From IMG/VR virus record IMGVR_UViG_3300032883_000188, positions 1 to 64,000 of that record: a stretch of 64,000 bases of DNA; one strand, 5' to 3'. Shown here piece by piece: positions 41,130 to 50,315 of this stretch. Made by a program: the position numbers and the translations under genes. The notes under the pieces were generated by a model. The model made no database searches, was not told where the DNA came from, and was given only the letters and a program-made list of their open reading frames with translations. Source of the stretch: a virus. Position 1 is the first letter of the stretch. Each line of letters starts with the position of its first letter.

Positions 41130-42245
41130 TTATGGTACTACTGTTACAGTAACGAATGTGTCAATTCCGGTATTGCCGTGGATTTTTGCACTGAATTGTG
41201 CTGTACCCGTTTGTAATGCCGCAGTGATGACACCCGTGGTTGCATTGATGGTTGTGCCTGTAGCAGTTGGAGAACCAACCAAGGCAAAGTCAATTTCACC
41301 ACCATAAGGGGCTTTGAAAGCCGCACCTGATGTTGGAACTGCATAAACGTTCAGGGTAGAGTTAGTGCTCTTTGGCATACTGAAATCACCGCCAATTACG
41401 CTCAAACCGATAACATTATCGTACCAGTTGGCGGCTGAGATGACTTCAATAATCTTGGCGTAGTAAGGCTCGTTCGCGCAAGCGTCCGTGCCGGGCGCGC
41501 CGTTATAAGCCAATGCACTTGCGGTCAAAGGTGTGTTGGACACGCCATCAGACTTCATTGAGATAGTGAAAGCACCAGACAGGGTTACGGTTGGAGCAAT
41601 AATCTGCACAACACCAATCTTGTTGGTGGTAACATCAGCAGAGTTCAACTGAGTTTCCATGACAAGTTTGATAACTTTTGGAATCATGTTGGCACTGACG
41701 GTTACGTAGCTTGCCGCAGACTTCAAAGCGTAATAGCGAACACAAACCTTATCTCCTGTTGTTACAGGGTCTTTACCACCACTAAGAACGTTAGGGGAAG
41801 TATCGGAAGTAAACGCCTTGGCTGTGAAAGTACCGGGATAAGTATAACCCGCGGCGGTAACAGCCCAACCCAAAATGGCAACTTTGCCATACTGTACAAG
41901 CGGAGTGTCGGTGACGTTGTTCAGAACAAACGGAGACGCGCCGCCACCGCTGGCAACTGTAACACTTTCTTCCTCATAAATATTAATACCTGTACCAACA
42001 TCTGAACCAATTGTTGCGCCCAACATCTGCAAGTTCCATTGGGTATCTGTCAGATTGAACTTCATTTCGCCAGTGTGGTAATAGACATATTGCAACTGAT
42101 TACCACGCCCACCACGTACAGGCGTAGAACCGAGAGTAACATCAATGGAGCTATCCAGCAATGTTTTCGCGGTGAATACAATAGCATCGTTATTGTCATA
42201 ACCATAGACATTAGCGACACTTGTCAAGAATTTTCTTATAGCCAT
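41130..42245 (-). CDS. Major tail tube protein with Ig-like domain
   Basis: 371 residues. The N-terminal 270 residues are beta-rich with a tube-protein feel (GEMKFNLTDTQWNLQMLGATIG). The C-terminal 90 residues form a BIG2-like Ig domain (FALVGSPTATGTTINATTGVITAALQTGTAQFSAKI). Such tail-tube Ig domains are known in phages such as lambda (gpV) and help surface attachment. Good GGAGG leader suggests high expression. Confidence 0.75.
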   Translation of the reverse strand: MAIRKFLTSVANVYGYDNNDAIVFTAKTLLDSSIDVTLGSTPVRGGRGNQLQYVYYHTGEMKFNLTDTQWNLQMLGATIGSDVGTGINIYEEESVTVASGGGASPFVLNNVTDTPLVQYGKVAILGWAVTAAGYTYPGTFTAKAFTSDTSPNVLSGGKDPVTTGDKVCVRYYALKSAASYVTVSANMIPKVIKLVMETQLNSADVTTNKIGVVQIIAPTVTLSGAFTISMKSDGVSNTPLTASALAYNGAPGTDACANEPYYAKIIEVISAANWYDNVIGLSVIGGDFSMPKSTNSTLNVYAVPTSGAAFKAPYGGEIDFALVGSPTATGTTINATTGVITAALQTGTAQFSAKIHGNTGIDTFVTVTVVP

Positions 42246-42260
42246 AAGATTTCAAACCTC

Positions 42261-43061
42261 CTAATTTTGTGGTAGAGCACTCTTTTTAGCGCTCTCTAAA
42301 GAAAGGATATTTTCAATTGTAGTTAACTCTACGGAAACATCCTTGTATTTATTATCTTCTAGTCCAGACAGCCAGTGTTTTATAAATGACTTGTCCTTGA
42401 ATTCAACCATGCCAGACATGGAAGCAGATAGAAAGATTTTGTAATGAATATAAGTATCCAGCCTTCTGAGACATTTTGTAAATTTCTTCACGCTCATGGA
42501 GTAAACATACTCGAGCGTCCAACCTGTGACGATAGAAAGTGAGACGATGTAATCCTCAAGGGAAGCCTGTGTTTCACCGGATATTTTTCTTTTATATTCC
42601 TTGGCATCATCCAGTGAATCTCTTACCTCTTTGGATACATTTTCATCCGGTATTTCTATGTCATTCTGCAAACAGATTATCTTTTTTAACTCATCATAAT
42701 CTTTGCTGTTATATTTCCTGTTTCCAATCGTGAAATACGGTTTTCCTTTTTCATCATAATTGAATCTGGTTATGCTCTTTTCAGGTTCTTTGAATTCATC
42801 GGCATTGTCTTTTAAACAAAGCCCCAAGAGCCTGTCGAACAAAACCAATGGTGCATTCACCTCCGCTTGTTGGGTAAGATAGAACAGGTATTCCAGTTCG
42901 GTCATTGTCAGTATTTTTGCATCTGGAATGCTGTTTTTATCCAGCAAAAAGCATTGCTCATAAGTCATCAGGTTCATATAGTCTTTTAGATATACCGGAT
43001 ATAAGGTTAAGTCCTTATAAGTAATTGGCAAATCAAAGGTAATGCTGTTTGTAATGTCCAT
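42261..43061 (-). CDS. Hypothetical protein, 266 aa, in the head-tail cluster
   Basis: Mostly helical, acidic; contains a bipartite layout with a charged middle (KKIICLQNDIEIPDENVSKEVRDSLDD). It lies between tail completion and tail tube genes. Unrecognised. Could be a tail terminator or assembly factor; position is the only support. Confidence 0.6.
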   Translation of the reverse strand: MDITNSITFDLPITYKDLTLYPVYLKDYMNLMTYEQCFLLDKNSIPDAKILTMTELEYLFYLTQQAEVNAPLVLFDRLLGLCLKDNADEFKEPEKSITRFNYDEKGKPYFTIGNRKYNSKDYDELKKIICLQNDIEIPDENVSKEVRDSLDDAKEYKRKISGETQASLEDYIVSLSIVTGWTLEYVYSMSVKKFTKCLRRLDTYIHYKIFLSASMSGMVEFKDKSFIKHWLSGLEDNKYKDVSVELTTIENILSLESAKKSALPQN

Positions 43062-43070
43062 TTTTGTCCC

Positions 43071-43640
43071 TTATGCTGAATAGGTTGAGAAGAATATCTG
43101 TTTGCCTCCAAAGGGTATCTGCCCTGTTGAAATTGCTCTGGAACTCTGGTCAGCCATTTTGTCAAAACTTAAAAGTCCCAAACCCCCGATATCCACACCA
43201 TTAAAAAGAGCAAGTAACTCTTCGGTAATCGTATCGACCCGGGTCTGGTAATTTGTCAGGTGGTTTATTTTATAGTGCGCATATACTTCCATGCTAACCT
43301 CTATATAACCAAGAGTTCTGTTCATGCCAATTGCCCCGTAAGGGCATATCCTTACCATGGCAACTTCTTTTGTTAAAACGTCCGGCTGTTTTACATCCAT
43401 GAAGACATTAAATTCGGATGTATCTTTTTGTCCAGCATATATCAACGCCCCTTTTTCTACCTGTGTTAAATCTGGTTTACTCCAAGCATCCGGGGTCGTA
43501 TGTTTTAACAACTTCCAAATCAATTCATTGTTATCCATCATGTATTTTACACAATTGTAGGATAGTTTTGAAAATTGTCTGAACTTATTATAGGCGTCCT
43601 CCCCAATGTCGGGGATTGGAATTAGATTAGGCAATGTCAT
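43071..43640 (-). CDS. Tail completion/terminator-like protein, 189 aa
   Basis: Alpha/beta protein with a regular strand pattern (YIEVSMEVYAHYKINHL ... RVDTITEELLALFNG) like head-tail joining and tail terminator proteins. Overlaps the previous connector gene by 14 bases. Assigned by order and overall pattern. Confidence 0.6.
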   Translation of the reverse strand: MTLPNLIPIPDIGEDAYNKFRQFSKLSYNCVKYMMDNNELIWKLLKHTTPDAWSKPDLTQVEKGALIYAGQKDTSEFNVFMDVKQPDVLTKEVAMVRICPYGAIGMNRTLGYIEVSMEVYAHYKINHLTNYQTRVDTITEELLALFNGVDIGGLGLLSFDKMADQSSRAISTGQIPFGGKQIFFSTYSA

Positions 43641-44940
43641 TCAACCACGCTCCTCTCAGATAAATGTCAAACGCTTTTATGTTTGCTCCGCTTGTGCAGG
43701 TTATGGTTAGATAGGAATCAACACATCTCAAAACATTTACGATTGAGAAATGATTACCATCGGTCTCCAAGAACCTGTAACTGGTTGCAGGTACACTGCG
43801 CGCATTTATCGAATAAGTAAAGGTATCTGTTTGTATAGCATTGTCCTCATATAAATAGACAGTGAACGCCTGTGTAACGCCTTCCAAGACATAGTTAATG
43901 TTTGGATTAAGCACCACATCGTTGTTTATTGCTGGTGTAGCTTTAACTGTTACCGAACAAGTATCGCTTGTCGTGTTGTCTACAATGTTTACAGTAATAG
44001 TACAATTACCGTTCTTAATAAACGTGACCAAGCCTGTAGCACTTACTGTGGCAATGGTAGTATTACTACTTGTCCATGCAAGTGGTCTTGTAATTGTATC
44101 GCCGTTATAAGTAACCACTGCGGACAATTGAAATGTATCTGCCACTGCGCCTTCAAGAGCATCCCTGCTGATGGTCAGCGTATAAAGATTCTTATAAACA
44201 TCCGCAATACCATTAACAATATCGTCCAGCGAATCGTTGACAAAGTTTGCCGCTAAATCCAGCGACAAAACGTTGGCACTGCTATTATCAAGGGTTTCCT
44301 GATTTTTAAAATCATTCAAACCTGTTGCCACAACCTTGTAGCAAGTCCAATGCTCACGATTACCGAATAGGAAACGCTGGTTTTCGTTTATAAGATTGGT
44401 TCTTTCGTTAAACTGTGTAAAAATCTTGACGAAGCCCCCGGGTGTCATGAACGGAGAACCGCCTGTGGCATAATCCCTTGGCTCTTTGACCATATATTCG
44501 ATTGAGCATGGCTCTATATAATAAGCACCTGTTTTTTCATCAAGCCACCTGAGAGTATTATTGCATCTACGAATAGTTGCTGTACCAGCAAGGTTCTTTA
44601 TCACTTCCGTGTTGATGGTAAGCCAGTAGTTGTTATCGAACTTGTAATATTTTCCAAGTTCTATTTCGTGGTCTATATCTCTGAACAGCAAAGACTTCCA
44701 GTCATCCCCCAACTTTAAACCTGTTTCAGCATTAATAAGTGTGGTAATGCGAACATCCATTGGTTGATAAACTTGAGAACCAATAGCTGTTTCTTCCTCT
44801 ATGTTCCACCAATCGGAAGAATTGTAAAACTGTTGATTCAAAGTTTCTTGAAACAGGTCAACATATTGCTTCTTCGGGTCTGTGCCTCCCGCTGGTTGAG
44901 CGGCTTGGGAAGCAGGTATGTATTTATAGTTATAGCTCAT
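43627..44940 (-). CDS. Head-tail connector protein with BIG2 Ig domain, 437 aa
   Basis: Residues 20-220 look like a stopper/head-closure protein (VDLFQETLNQQFYNSSDWWNIEEE, DVRITTLINAETGLKLGDDW). Residues 250-335 form a BIG2 Ig-like domain (LSAVVTYNGDTITRPLAWTSSNTTIATVSATGLVTF). A further beta domain follows. Such decorating Ig domains on the neck or tail are thought to bind surface carbohydrate. Confidence 0.65.
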   Translation of the reverse strand: MSYNYKYIPASQAAQPAGGTDPKKQYVDLFQETLNQQFYNSSDWWNIEEETAIGSQVYQPMDVRITTLINAETGLKLGDDWKSLLFRDIDHEIELGKYYKFDNNYWLTINTEVIKNLAGTATIRRCNNTLRWLDEKTGAYYIEPCSIEYMVKEPRDYATGGSPFMTPGGFVKIFTQFNERTNLINENQRFLFGNREHWTCYKVVATGLNDFKNQETLDNSSANVLSLDLAANFVNDSLDDIVNGIADVYKNLYTLTISRDALEGAVADTFQLSAVVTYNGDTITRPLAWTSSNTTIATVSATGLVTFIKNGNCTITVNIVDNTTSDTCSVTVKATPAINNDVVLNPNINYVLEGVTQAFTVYLYEDNAIQTDTFTYSINARSVPATSYRFLETDGNHFSIVNVLRCVDSYLTITCTSGANIKAFDIYLRGAWLNDIA

Positions 44941-44942
44941 GG

Positions 44943-45398
44943 TTAGCCCCCAAATTCTTGATTACGCCATTCGTCCCAAGTGACTCTTTTATAGCCATAA
45001 TCCTGTAACAGTTGAGAGCACTGTTCTTTGATAACATTCAAATATGAAGCTTTTTCCCTTAGGTTCATTGACTCGGAAGCAACCTTAAAGTCCCTATCCG
45101 TGACATGCAGGTTCATTTGAGTTATATCATTTACATTCTTTTGTAACCAATACTTCATCATCAGGGTAGCTAGTATGATTTTATTCTCTCTGGTCAAAAT
45201 AACGGTAAACAAGCCCGTCTCTTCGTCATAATCTAAAGCTTGGTCGCATATGCTGAACTCAGCAATTGAGTATTCCAGCCATGCTTGAAGATAATTTTCG
45301 AAATCTGGTTCTGAGGTATTGAAGAGGTCAATTAACCTGTAGTCATTAACGAGTTGCATGAAGAGGTCATAGACCTCGCTTACATAAGTATTTGCCAT
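44943..45398 (-). CDS. Head-tail adaptor protein, 151 aa
   Basis: All-helical, acidic, with order and length typical of the connector that binds the portal (gp6/gp15-like). The start has AAAGGAGG. Its stop overlaps the next start. Assigned mainly by position between capsid and connector genes. Confidence 0.6.
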   Translation of the reverse strand: MANTYVSEVYDLFMQLVNDYRLIDLFNTSEPDFENYLQAWLEYSIAEFSICDQALDYDEETGLFTVILTRENKIILATLMMKYWLQKNVNDITQMNLHVTDRDFKVASESMNLREKASYLNVIKEQCSQLLQDYGYKRVTWDEWRNQEFGG

Positions 45399-45431
45399 CA
45401 GACCCTCCTTTCTTCAATTATCAAATATGTA

Positions 45432-45449
45432 GGGCGGGTTACCCCGCCC
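45432..45449 (-). repeat. Intercistronic GC hairpin, copy 2
   Basis: Same 18 bases as at 41102-41120 (GGGCGGG-GTAA-CCCGCCC on the - strand), between 45462 and the adaptor gene. Confidence 0.7.
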
Positions 45450-45461
45450 ATTTTATTTGGT

Positions 45462-46100
45462 TTATTCTCTTGTTGGTTCTTGTATTGGGGCTGATTCAGG
45501 AGATATTAAAAATCTACCGTCCTCTACCTTTTCCATTATCTTAACGCCGGAAGCACGACTGAGTTTGTCGATAATATTCAAATCAATACTGTTTGGGTAT
45601 TGAATAAGTTTGCTTACGACCAAATCAATGATGACGCTCTTTTGCTTATCGTTAGCGGAAGTATAGAGTGCTACAGTCTCAGAAGACCCTTCAAGAATTT
45701 GTTCGATTTTTTCCTTGGTGAGAAGTTTATTGTACGCCTCGTCAAGTCCATGGATACGAACGACCTTCGGGTTAAGGATGATAAAATAACCGTTTTTTAG
45801 GAATTCAGCATTAACTTCAATGATATCTACCAAATCCGAATATATTATTCTTTTAACTTGATAAAGATTATCGAACCTGTAAACTTTACCCTGCCCTCTT
45901 TCACGAGTGCATAAGTTAAGACGCCAGCCCAATAAGCTCATTACCTTGATATATTCAGTTTGACCGACAACAAGGTTATCTTCTTTGTCAAGACTTTCCT
46001 TGCTTTCATATACTGCCAATCTGTCTTCCAGTTCTTTCACGTAAGCGTTGTGGTCATTGCCAGCCGCTACTTTTTTAGTACCATTAGTACTTCTAGCCAT
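45462..46100 (-). CDS. Hypothetical head protein, 212 aa
   Basis: Short coiled coil (residues 18-40) followed by an alpha/beta region (YIKVMSLLGWRLNLCTRERGQGKVYRFDNLYQVKRI) and a Pro-rich end. Located between capsid and adaptor genes and separated from the capsid by a terminator. Possibly a head completion or decoration protein; unrecognised. Confidence 0.6.
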   Translation of the reverse strand: MARSTNGTKKVAAGNDHNAYVKELEDRLAVYESKESLDKEDNLVVGQTEYIKVMSLLGWRLNLCTRERGQGKVYRFDNLYQVKRIIYSDLVDIIEVNAEFLKNGYFIILNPKVVRIHGLDEAYNKLLTKEKIEQILEGSSETVALYTSANDKQKSVIIDLVVSKLIQYPNSIDLNIIDKLSRASGVKIMEKVEDGRFLISPESAPIQEPTRE

Positions 46101-46120
46101 TTTAAACTCCTTGGTTTATG

Positions 46121-46145
46121 AAAGGGCTGGCATTTCGCCAGCCCC
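46121..46145 (-). terminator. Hairpin after the major capsid gene
   Basis: On the - strand GGGGCTGGC-GAAAT-GCCAGCCC with a short T-rich tail. It would allow the capsid message to be ended or stabilised, giving high capsid levels relative to downstream genes. Confidence 0.7.
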
Positions 46146-46158
46146 ATTCATTATAAAA

Positions 46159-47298
46159 TTAAGCAATATTAATTCTTGCACCAACAGCGTTGGTTGCAAT
46201 AGCAGAACCCCAAGACTTAGTTAAAGTAGAGGTCTGTAGTAAGTTTGCATTTGCATATACATCCGTGGTGTAAGCAAGGGTGCTTCCTTCCAATACTGCC
46301 TTTACAAGTTTCTGTGAAGAAGGAGAGATGATGTAAATATCAGTATCAGAAAGCTTCAGTGCAAATGGGTTAGTCCAATCGGCAATCTGTGGGATAACCA
46401 TAAGGTCAACACCAGCAAGAGTGCGGATATAGCCAATCTTCAGGTATTCGCTTTCAACATCATAACGATAGTTAGCATCGTTAGGGAATACGGTAGAAAG
46501 GGCATTCAGTGTGCCAATAGCAATAGCCTTAGCGCCACCATTCCATGCGGTAACTTTCTGTGAAAGATTGACGAAATCGGACTGTGTATAACCAGTTACC
46601 TGTAAACCAGTTACAGCGGTAGAGCTAAGAGCCGCCATAGCGGTTGTGAAGGTGCTGTATACATCGTATGTAAAGGCAAGTTCCATAGAGCGAACAACCT
46701 TGGCTACGAATTCGGCAAGGGATTCCTTACCAGCAAGAACACGGTAGAGTGAAACACCAACGGTGATTTCACGTGGCTCAGGATTGATGACAACCTGCCC
46801 CTTGAACTGCTTGCGCATTTCGGTAGAGCGCTTGCCACGACCAGCCTTGCTTACTACGAACAAATCACGAGGCTCAACATCGAATGCGGCAGAATCGCCC
46901 CATCCGATTGCACGTACATCACTGTACATGCCGATGCTCTCGATGATACTTTCAGGCAAAATCATGTCCACCATTGCAGAAACGATGGCGAAGGTAGCCC
47001 ACTTCAACATAGGGTGTGAAGCCCATGTTTCCAGAGGGAACTCGGCAAAGTTTGTAACATTGGCGATACGCATAACTTCGCGCTTGAAAGCGGCGTTCAT
47101 AGCCTCTTCCTTCTCAGCGAATGAGATGGAGACAACCTCGCCCTTATCGTTTACGGTTGTGGTCTGGAATTCAAGGTTCTTCGCCTTCTCGTTGATAGTG
47201 CGATACTGATTCCAGTAATCACGGAACTGCTTGTAAACTCCAAGATGCTCTTCACCACCTGCGAACAATACTACGTTTGCGGGAATTTTATAAGACAT
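46159..47298 (-). CDS. Major capsid protein (HK97 fold)
   Basis: 379 residues. ATG 47298 is preferred over an upstream in-frame start because GGAGG lies 9 bases before it. Helical N-terminal arm (GGEEHLGVYKQFRDYW), then a beta/alpha P-domain and A-domain pattern, with RDLFVVSKAGRGKRSTEMRKQFKGQVVINPEPREITVGVSLYRVLAGKESLAEFV in the middle. Follows decoration-type genes and protease/scaffold in standard head order and has hairpins at its end. Confidence 0.8.
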   Translation of the reverse strand: MSYKIPANVVLFAGGEEHLGVYKQFRDYWNQYRTINEKAKNLEFQTTTVNDKGEVVSISFAEKEEAMNAAFKREVMRIANVTNFAEFPLETWASHPMLKWATFAIVSAMVDMILPESIIESIGMYSDVRAIGWGDSAAFDVEPRDLFVVSKAGRGKRSTEMRKQFKGQVVINPEPREITVGVSLYRVLAGKESLAEFVAKVVRSMELAFTYDVYSTFTTAMAALSSTAVTGLQVTGYTQSDFVNLSQKVTAWNGGAKAIAIGTLNALSTVFPNDANYRYDVESEYLKIGYIRTLAGVDLMVIPQIADWTNPFALKLSDTDIYIISPSSQKLVKAVLEGSTLAYTTDVYANANLLQTSTLTKSWGSAIATNAVGARINIA

Positions 47299-47326
47299 TG
47301 TATTTTTCCTCCTATATGAATTTTGA

Positions 47327-47881
47327 TTAAAGACCCACAACTTCCATCGTGTAAGCGAGTAGGCGTTGTTCGTCTATAGCACCAGTAGCAATACTGATGT
47401 AATCGGTTGATAAATATTTGACAGAAAGTACAGAGGCGGTTTGAGAAGCACCCCATACGAATTTCCACTGTCCGTTCGTTGCATTTCCGTGGGTATTTCC
47501 AGCCCCACCCTTTGCACCCGTGAAGCAATCTGAACTCATTAACAAAATGTCATGAAGTTGTGGCAGAAATGCTGTAAATACATAGCGGGATGAACCGCTT
47601 GTTGCAGGTACAAGGAAGTTACGAACATCAGGGTCTAACCCACGATAGTTACCTGTCCTGACAAGTTCAGGCTCGTAAGCCATCCAAAGGTCAGTCAAAT
47701 GTGAGCCAGCCGCGGCTGGTTGTGTGGCAACCCATACTTCGCTTTCATCTGCAACAGCAGACTTGGTAAGCAGAGCCATGATATTGCCATTTTCTACTGC
47801 CGTTGCACAATATGCGGAACGTACCCAAGCATCTACGTTACTTGCGGCAATAAGTTTTGGGATAATAACACCATAAGCCAT
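47327..47881 (-). CDS. Capsid-associated paralogue 1, 184 aa
   Basis: Related throughout to the next gene: shared IPKLIAASNVDAW, LTDLWMAYEPELV, NYRGLDPDVRNF and an ending like LLAYTMEVVGL. Beta-rich, no membrane segment. Between scaffold and capsid genes, so a decoration or head-stabilising protein is likely. Confidence 0.65.
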   Translation of the reverse strand: MAYGVIIPKLIAASNVDAWVRSAYCATAVENGNIMALLTKSAVADESEVWVATQPAAAGSHLTDLWMAYEPELVRTGNYRGLDPDVRNFLVPATSGSSRYVFTAFLPQLHDILLMSSDCFTGAKGGAGNTHGNATNGQWKFVWGASQTASVLSVKYLSTDYISIATGAIDEQRLLAYTMEVVGL

Positions 47882-47913
47882 TAAATTTTCCTCCTTAGAT
47901 TATTGAGTCGCCG

Positions 47914-48453
47914 TTATACGTGAACGACTTCGAATTGATAGGCTACTATGCGCTGAGTATCGATACCACCAGTACCCAAGCTAAAGTAGGTTTTCTTTAA
48001 ATACTGCGCCGCAAAAATGCTTGAGCCAGCGCTCGCCGCCCATTCCATTTTTACACCACTTGCATCAGTACAGTTAACAAAAGCGCTTTCCGCTCCTGTG
48101 CCTGTTGCCAAACCATCACCAGTAATGGTGAATATGTCGTGAGCACGTGGTTGATAGATTGACATAATTCTAGTTGCTTTAACATAGAAGTTACGTACGT
48201 CAGGGTCAAGACCGCGATAGTTGCTAGTCCAGACAAGTTCAGGGTCATAGACCATCCAAACATCTGTCAGTCCAGCGCCTACAGACGGAGCAATTGCTGT
48301 CCAGACTTCTTTCTGTCCAGCGGCTACACCATAGGTGCTCAAAAGAACAATGTTGCCATTGTCCAAGTCCACCGCAGATACAGCAGAACGATTCAATGAA
48401 TCAATATTCGTTGCGGCAATCTGGTTGGGAACTAAAATTGCATGAGTTGCCAT
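47914..48453 (-). CDS. Capsid-associated paralogue 2, 179 aa
   Basis: Shares LVPNQIAATNIDSL, LTDVWMVYDPELV and SNYRGLDPDVRNF with the adjacent gene, showing tandem duplication. AAGGAGG leader suggests strong expression. Probably decorates the capsid with its paralogue. Confidence 0.65.
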   Translation of the reverse strand: MATHAILVPNQIAATNIDSLNRSAVSAVDLDNGNIVLLSTYGVAAGQKEVWTAIAPSVGAGLTDVWMVYDPELVWTSNYRGLDPDVRNFYVKATRIMSIYQPRAHDIFTITGDGLATGTGAESAFVNCTDASGVKMEWAASAGSSIFAAQYLKKTYFSLGTGGIDTQRIVAYQFEVVHV

Positions 48454-48471
48454 TGTTTATTTTCCTCCTTG

Positions 48472-49212
48472 TTAGTCTTTCTTAGTACCCGCCCAAATAT
48501 CATTCTGAGGTGCAGGAATCTTTGTAGTAAATGGTAAACCCATTCTTACAATTTTTTCTTCGCCCTTAGCGGGTTGCTTTACGGCGAAATCGTACACTTT
48601 AGCCTTGCACTCGTTTTTCCAAGCGTCAATCTCAGCATAGGAGAATTTTTCAGCACTTGCGCGCATTTCAGCCATGGTCTCATCAGGAATAACGACTTTT
48701 TCAGCCATTTCCTTTAAGCACATTTCGACTTCTTCTTTCTTTTGATTGGCTTCGGCATCTGCCTTGTACTTCCTGAGTTGCGCCATTTCCTCTTCTTGCT
48801 TTGCGAACTTGGCGCTCAACTTGCACATCTTGGCATACATTGCGGACATGATGCTGGCAGGATTGCAGTATTCTTTAGCCATTTCTTCCTTGGCTTCGGC
48901 ATACTTGGCAACCATTTCCGCGTTATCATCCGTCTCTGCTTCCAAATAGGCAAGCATAGCCGCAACATCCAGATAAGCATCCAAAGACATGCGCTTCATG
49001 GATGGCTTATCTTTCATTTCATCACCATCCGGTTCAGCTTCCATCTTCTCTTCCTTATCTTCTTTCTTTTCTTCCTCAGGAGATTCGGTTTTTTCTTCCT
49101 CGGGGTCTTCTCCCTTCTCTTCGGGAGCGGCGGCTTCCAGTTTCTCTTCTTCCGCCATTTCTTCCTTTGGTTTTACTTCTTCCGCCATCTCTTCTTTTTC
49201 CTTATCGGACAT
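48472..49212 (-). CDS. Internal start: scaffold protein within the protease gene
   Basis: An in-frame ATG at 49212 has AAGGAGG at 49218-49224, 5 bases upstream, as strong as any site in the cluster. It would give 246 residues: a Glu/Lys-rich repeat region and coiled-coil C-terminus, the properties of scaffolding proteins. This copies the lambda C/Nu3 arrangement. Confidence 0.65.
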   Translation of the reverse strand: MSDKEKEEMAEEVKPKEEMAEEEKLEAAAPEEKGEDPEEEKTESPEEEKKEDKEEKMEAEPDGDEMKDKPSMKRMSLDAYLDVAAMLAYLEAETDDNAEMVAKYAEAKEEMAKEYCNPASIMSAMYAKMCKLSAKFAKQEEEMAQLRKYKADAEANQKKEEVEMCLKEMAEKVVIPDETMAEMRASAEKFSYAEIDAWKNECKAKVYDFAVKQPAKGEEKIVRMGLPFTTKIPAPQNDIWAGTKKD

Positions 49213-50298
49213 ACTTTCCTCCTTGTTTTTCTTTACCCACTTGCCATCTACAACTTTGTGAGTTTTCTTAAAGCTAGAAATGGCAACAGCCCATCCGTTT
49301 ACCTTGTCGGTTGTGCCAACGGCATCGGCTTGTTTTGCTATTTCATTGGCTTGCCCTAAAGTAATCGGAGGGGTAATACCCTTTAAAGCAGGGTTAATTT
49401 CACTTACATTTTTATAGGGCATTGTAAGTAATCCTCCTTCGCCAAAGTAGCTTTGGCTAGAATCAATTTTTTCAATGGCATCAAAAATATCCTTGCTCCA
49501 CAACGCGCCTTCCTTGCCGCCAAAAAAGTTGACACGAGTATCAACTGGCTTGCTAAAGAATTTAACCATCTGGCGCACAATTGTAGGAGTTACTTTTTCA
49601 TTTGTTGCCAGATATTCAGCCATTGCCAAAGAAACAGATGTTGCTTTTATGCTATTACTGTGATGTAATTCCAAAGCCATCTGCACGTTTTTCTTCACAT
49701 CCTCGGGAATAGCAAAGTCAATGCCTTCATATTTTGCAAATTCCTTATTATAGGCATCTTTGTATTCCTTAGAGAATTGAAGAACGGTAGCCTTTGCCAT
49801 GGGAATGGCGGGAGTTACGAACGTACCCAATACCGTCACTGCTTCGAACCTGTAGTCTTTCAACTCGATAAGGTTACCCTGCATTTGGGCGGAATCCAGT
49901 ACATTCATTTCAACACTGACGGGTTTTTCCCCGTCCCTCTTGAAGAAATCCAAGAGTTTACCGCTGTATCTTTTCCAAACATAGGACAAGACACTCAGCA
50001 TGGTTCTACCATCGTCCATCTTTCTGCTCTTTATCTCTGTATCCTGAGGAATAAACCCGCATGGGGCTTCCTCAGGGTCATGTGTGCCTATATCATCCAA
50101 TATCGGGTCATACTTCCAAACAACCGGGCAATTTTTAATTGTATCGGCTGTTTTCAGTAATGTCTCTTCGGAAACATAAGTATCATGTTTGTTCTTTCCA
50201 GAGGCAAAGAAATCCAAGGAAAGAAGGGCAAAGCTAGAGTCCGGGTTTTCATTTACGAGTTCTGCATTGCTAATTGTAAAACTAAGTTTTTGGGTCAA
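48472..50298 (-). CDS. Head maturation protease-scaffold fusion
   Basis: 608 residues, TTG start after GGAGG. Residues 1-190 match a prohead protease (VVWKYDPILDDIGTHDPEEAPCGFI, a TMLSVLSYVWKRYSG strand, VSVEMNVL, ELKDYRFEAVTVLG). A middle domain (200-350) has a DKVNGWAVAISSFKKTH motif seen near other phage proteases. A highly acidic repeat (KEEMAEE, PEEEK units) and coiled coil form the scaffold. The protease cleaves scaffold and capsid arms during head assembly. Confidence 0.75.
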   Translation of the reverse strand: MTQKLSFTISNAELVNENPDSSFALLSLDFFASGKNKHDTYVSEETLLKTADTIKNCPVVWKYDPILDDIGTHDPEEAPCGFIPQDTEIKSRKMDDGRTMLSVLSYVWKRYSGKLLDFFKRDGEKPVSVEMNVLDSAQMQGNLIELKDYRFEAVTVLGTFVTPAIPMAKATVLQFSKEYKDAYNKEFAKYEGIDFAIPEDVKKNVQMALELHHSNSIKATSVSLAMAEYLATNEKVTPTIVRQMVKFFSKPVDTRVNFFGGKEGALWSKDIFDAIEKIDSSQSYFGEGGLLTMPYKNVSEINPALKGITPPITLGQANEIAKQADAVGTTDKVNGWAVAISSFKKTHKVVDGKWVKKNKEESMSDKEKEEMAEEVKPKEEMAEEEKLEAAAPEEKGEDPEEEKTESPEEEKKEDKEEKMEAEPDGDEMKDKPSMKRMSLDAYLDVAAMLAYLEAETDDNAEMVAKYAEAKEEMAKEYCNPASIMSAMYAKMCKLSAKFAKQEEEMAQLRKYKADAEANQKKEEVEMCLKEMAEKVVIPDETMAEMRASAEKFSYAEIDAWKNECKAKVYDFAVKQPAKGEEKIVRMGLPFTTKIPAPQNDIWAGTKKD

Positions 50299-50315
50299 TA
50301 GAATTACCTCCTTTC

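Noticed and set aside
49002-49271. Long + strand ORFs across the acidic scaffold region
   Set aside because: They are antisense to a low-complexity Glu/Lys-rich coding sequence and have no ribosome sites or protein-like composition.
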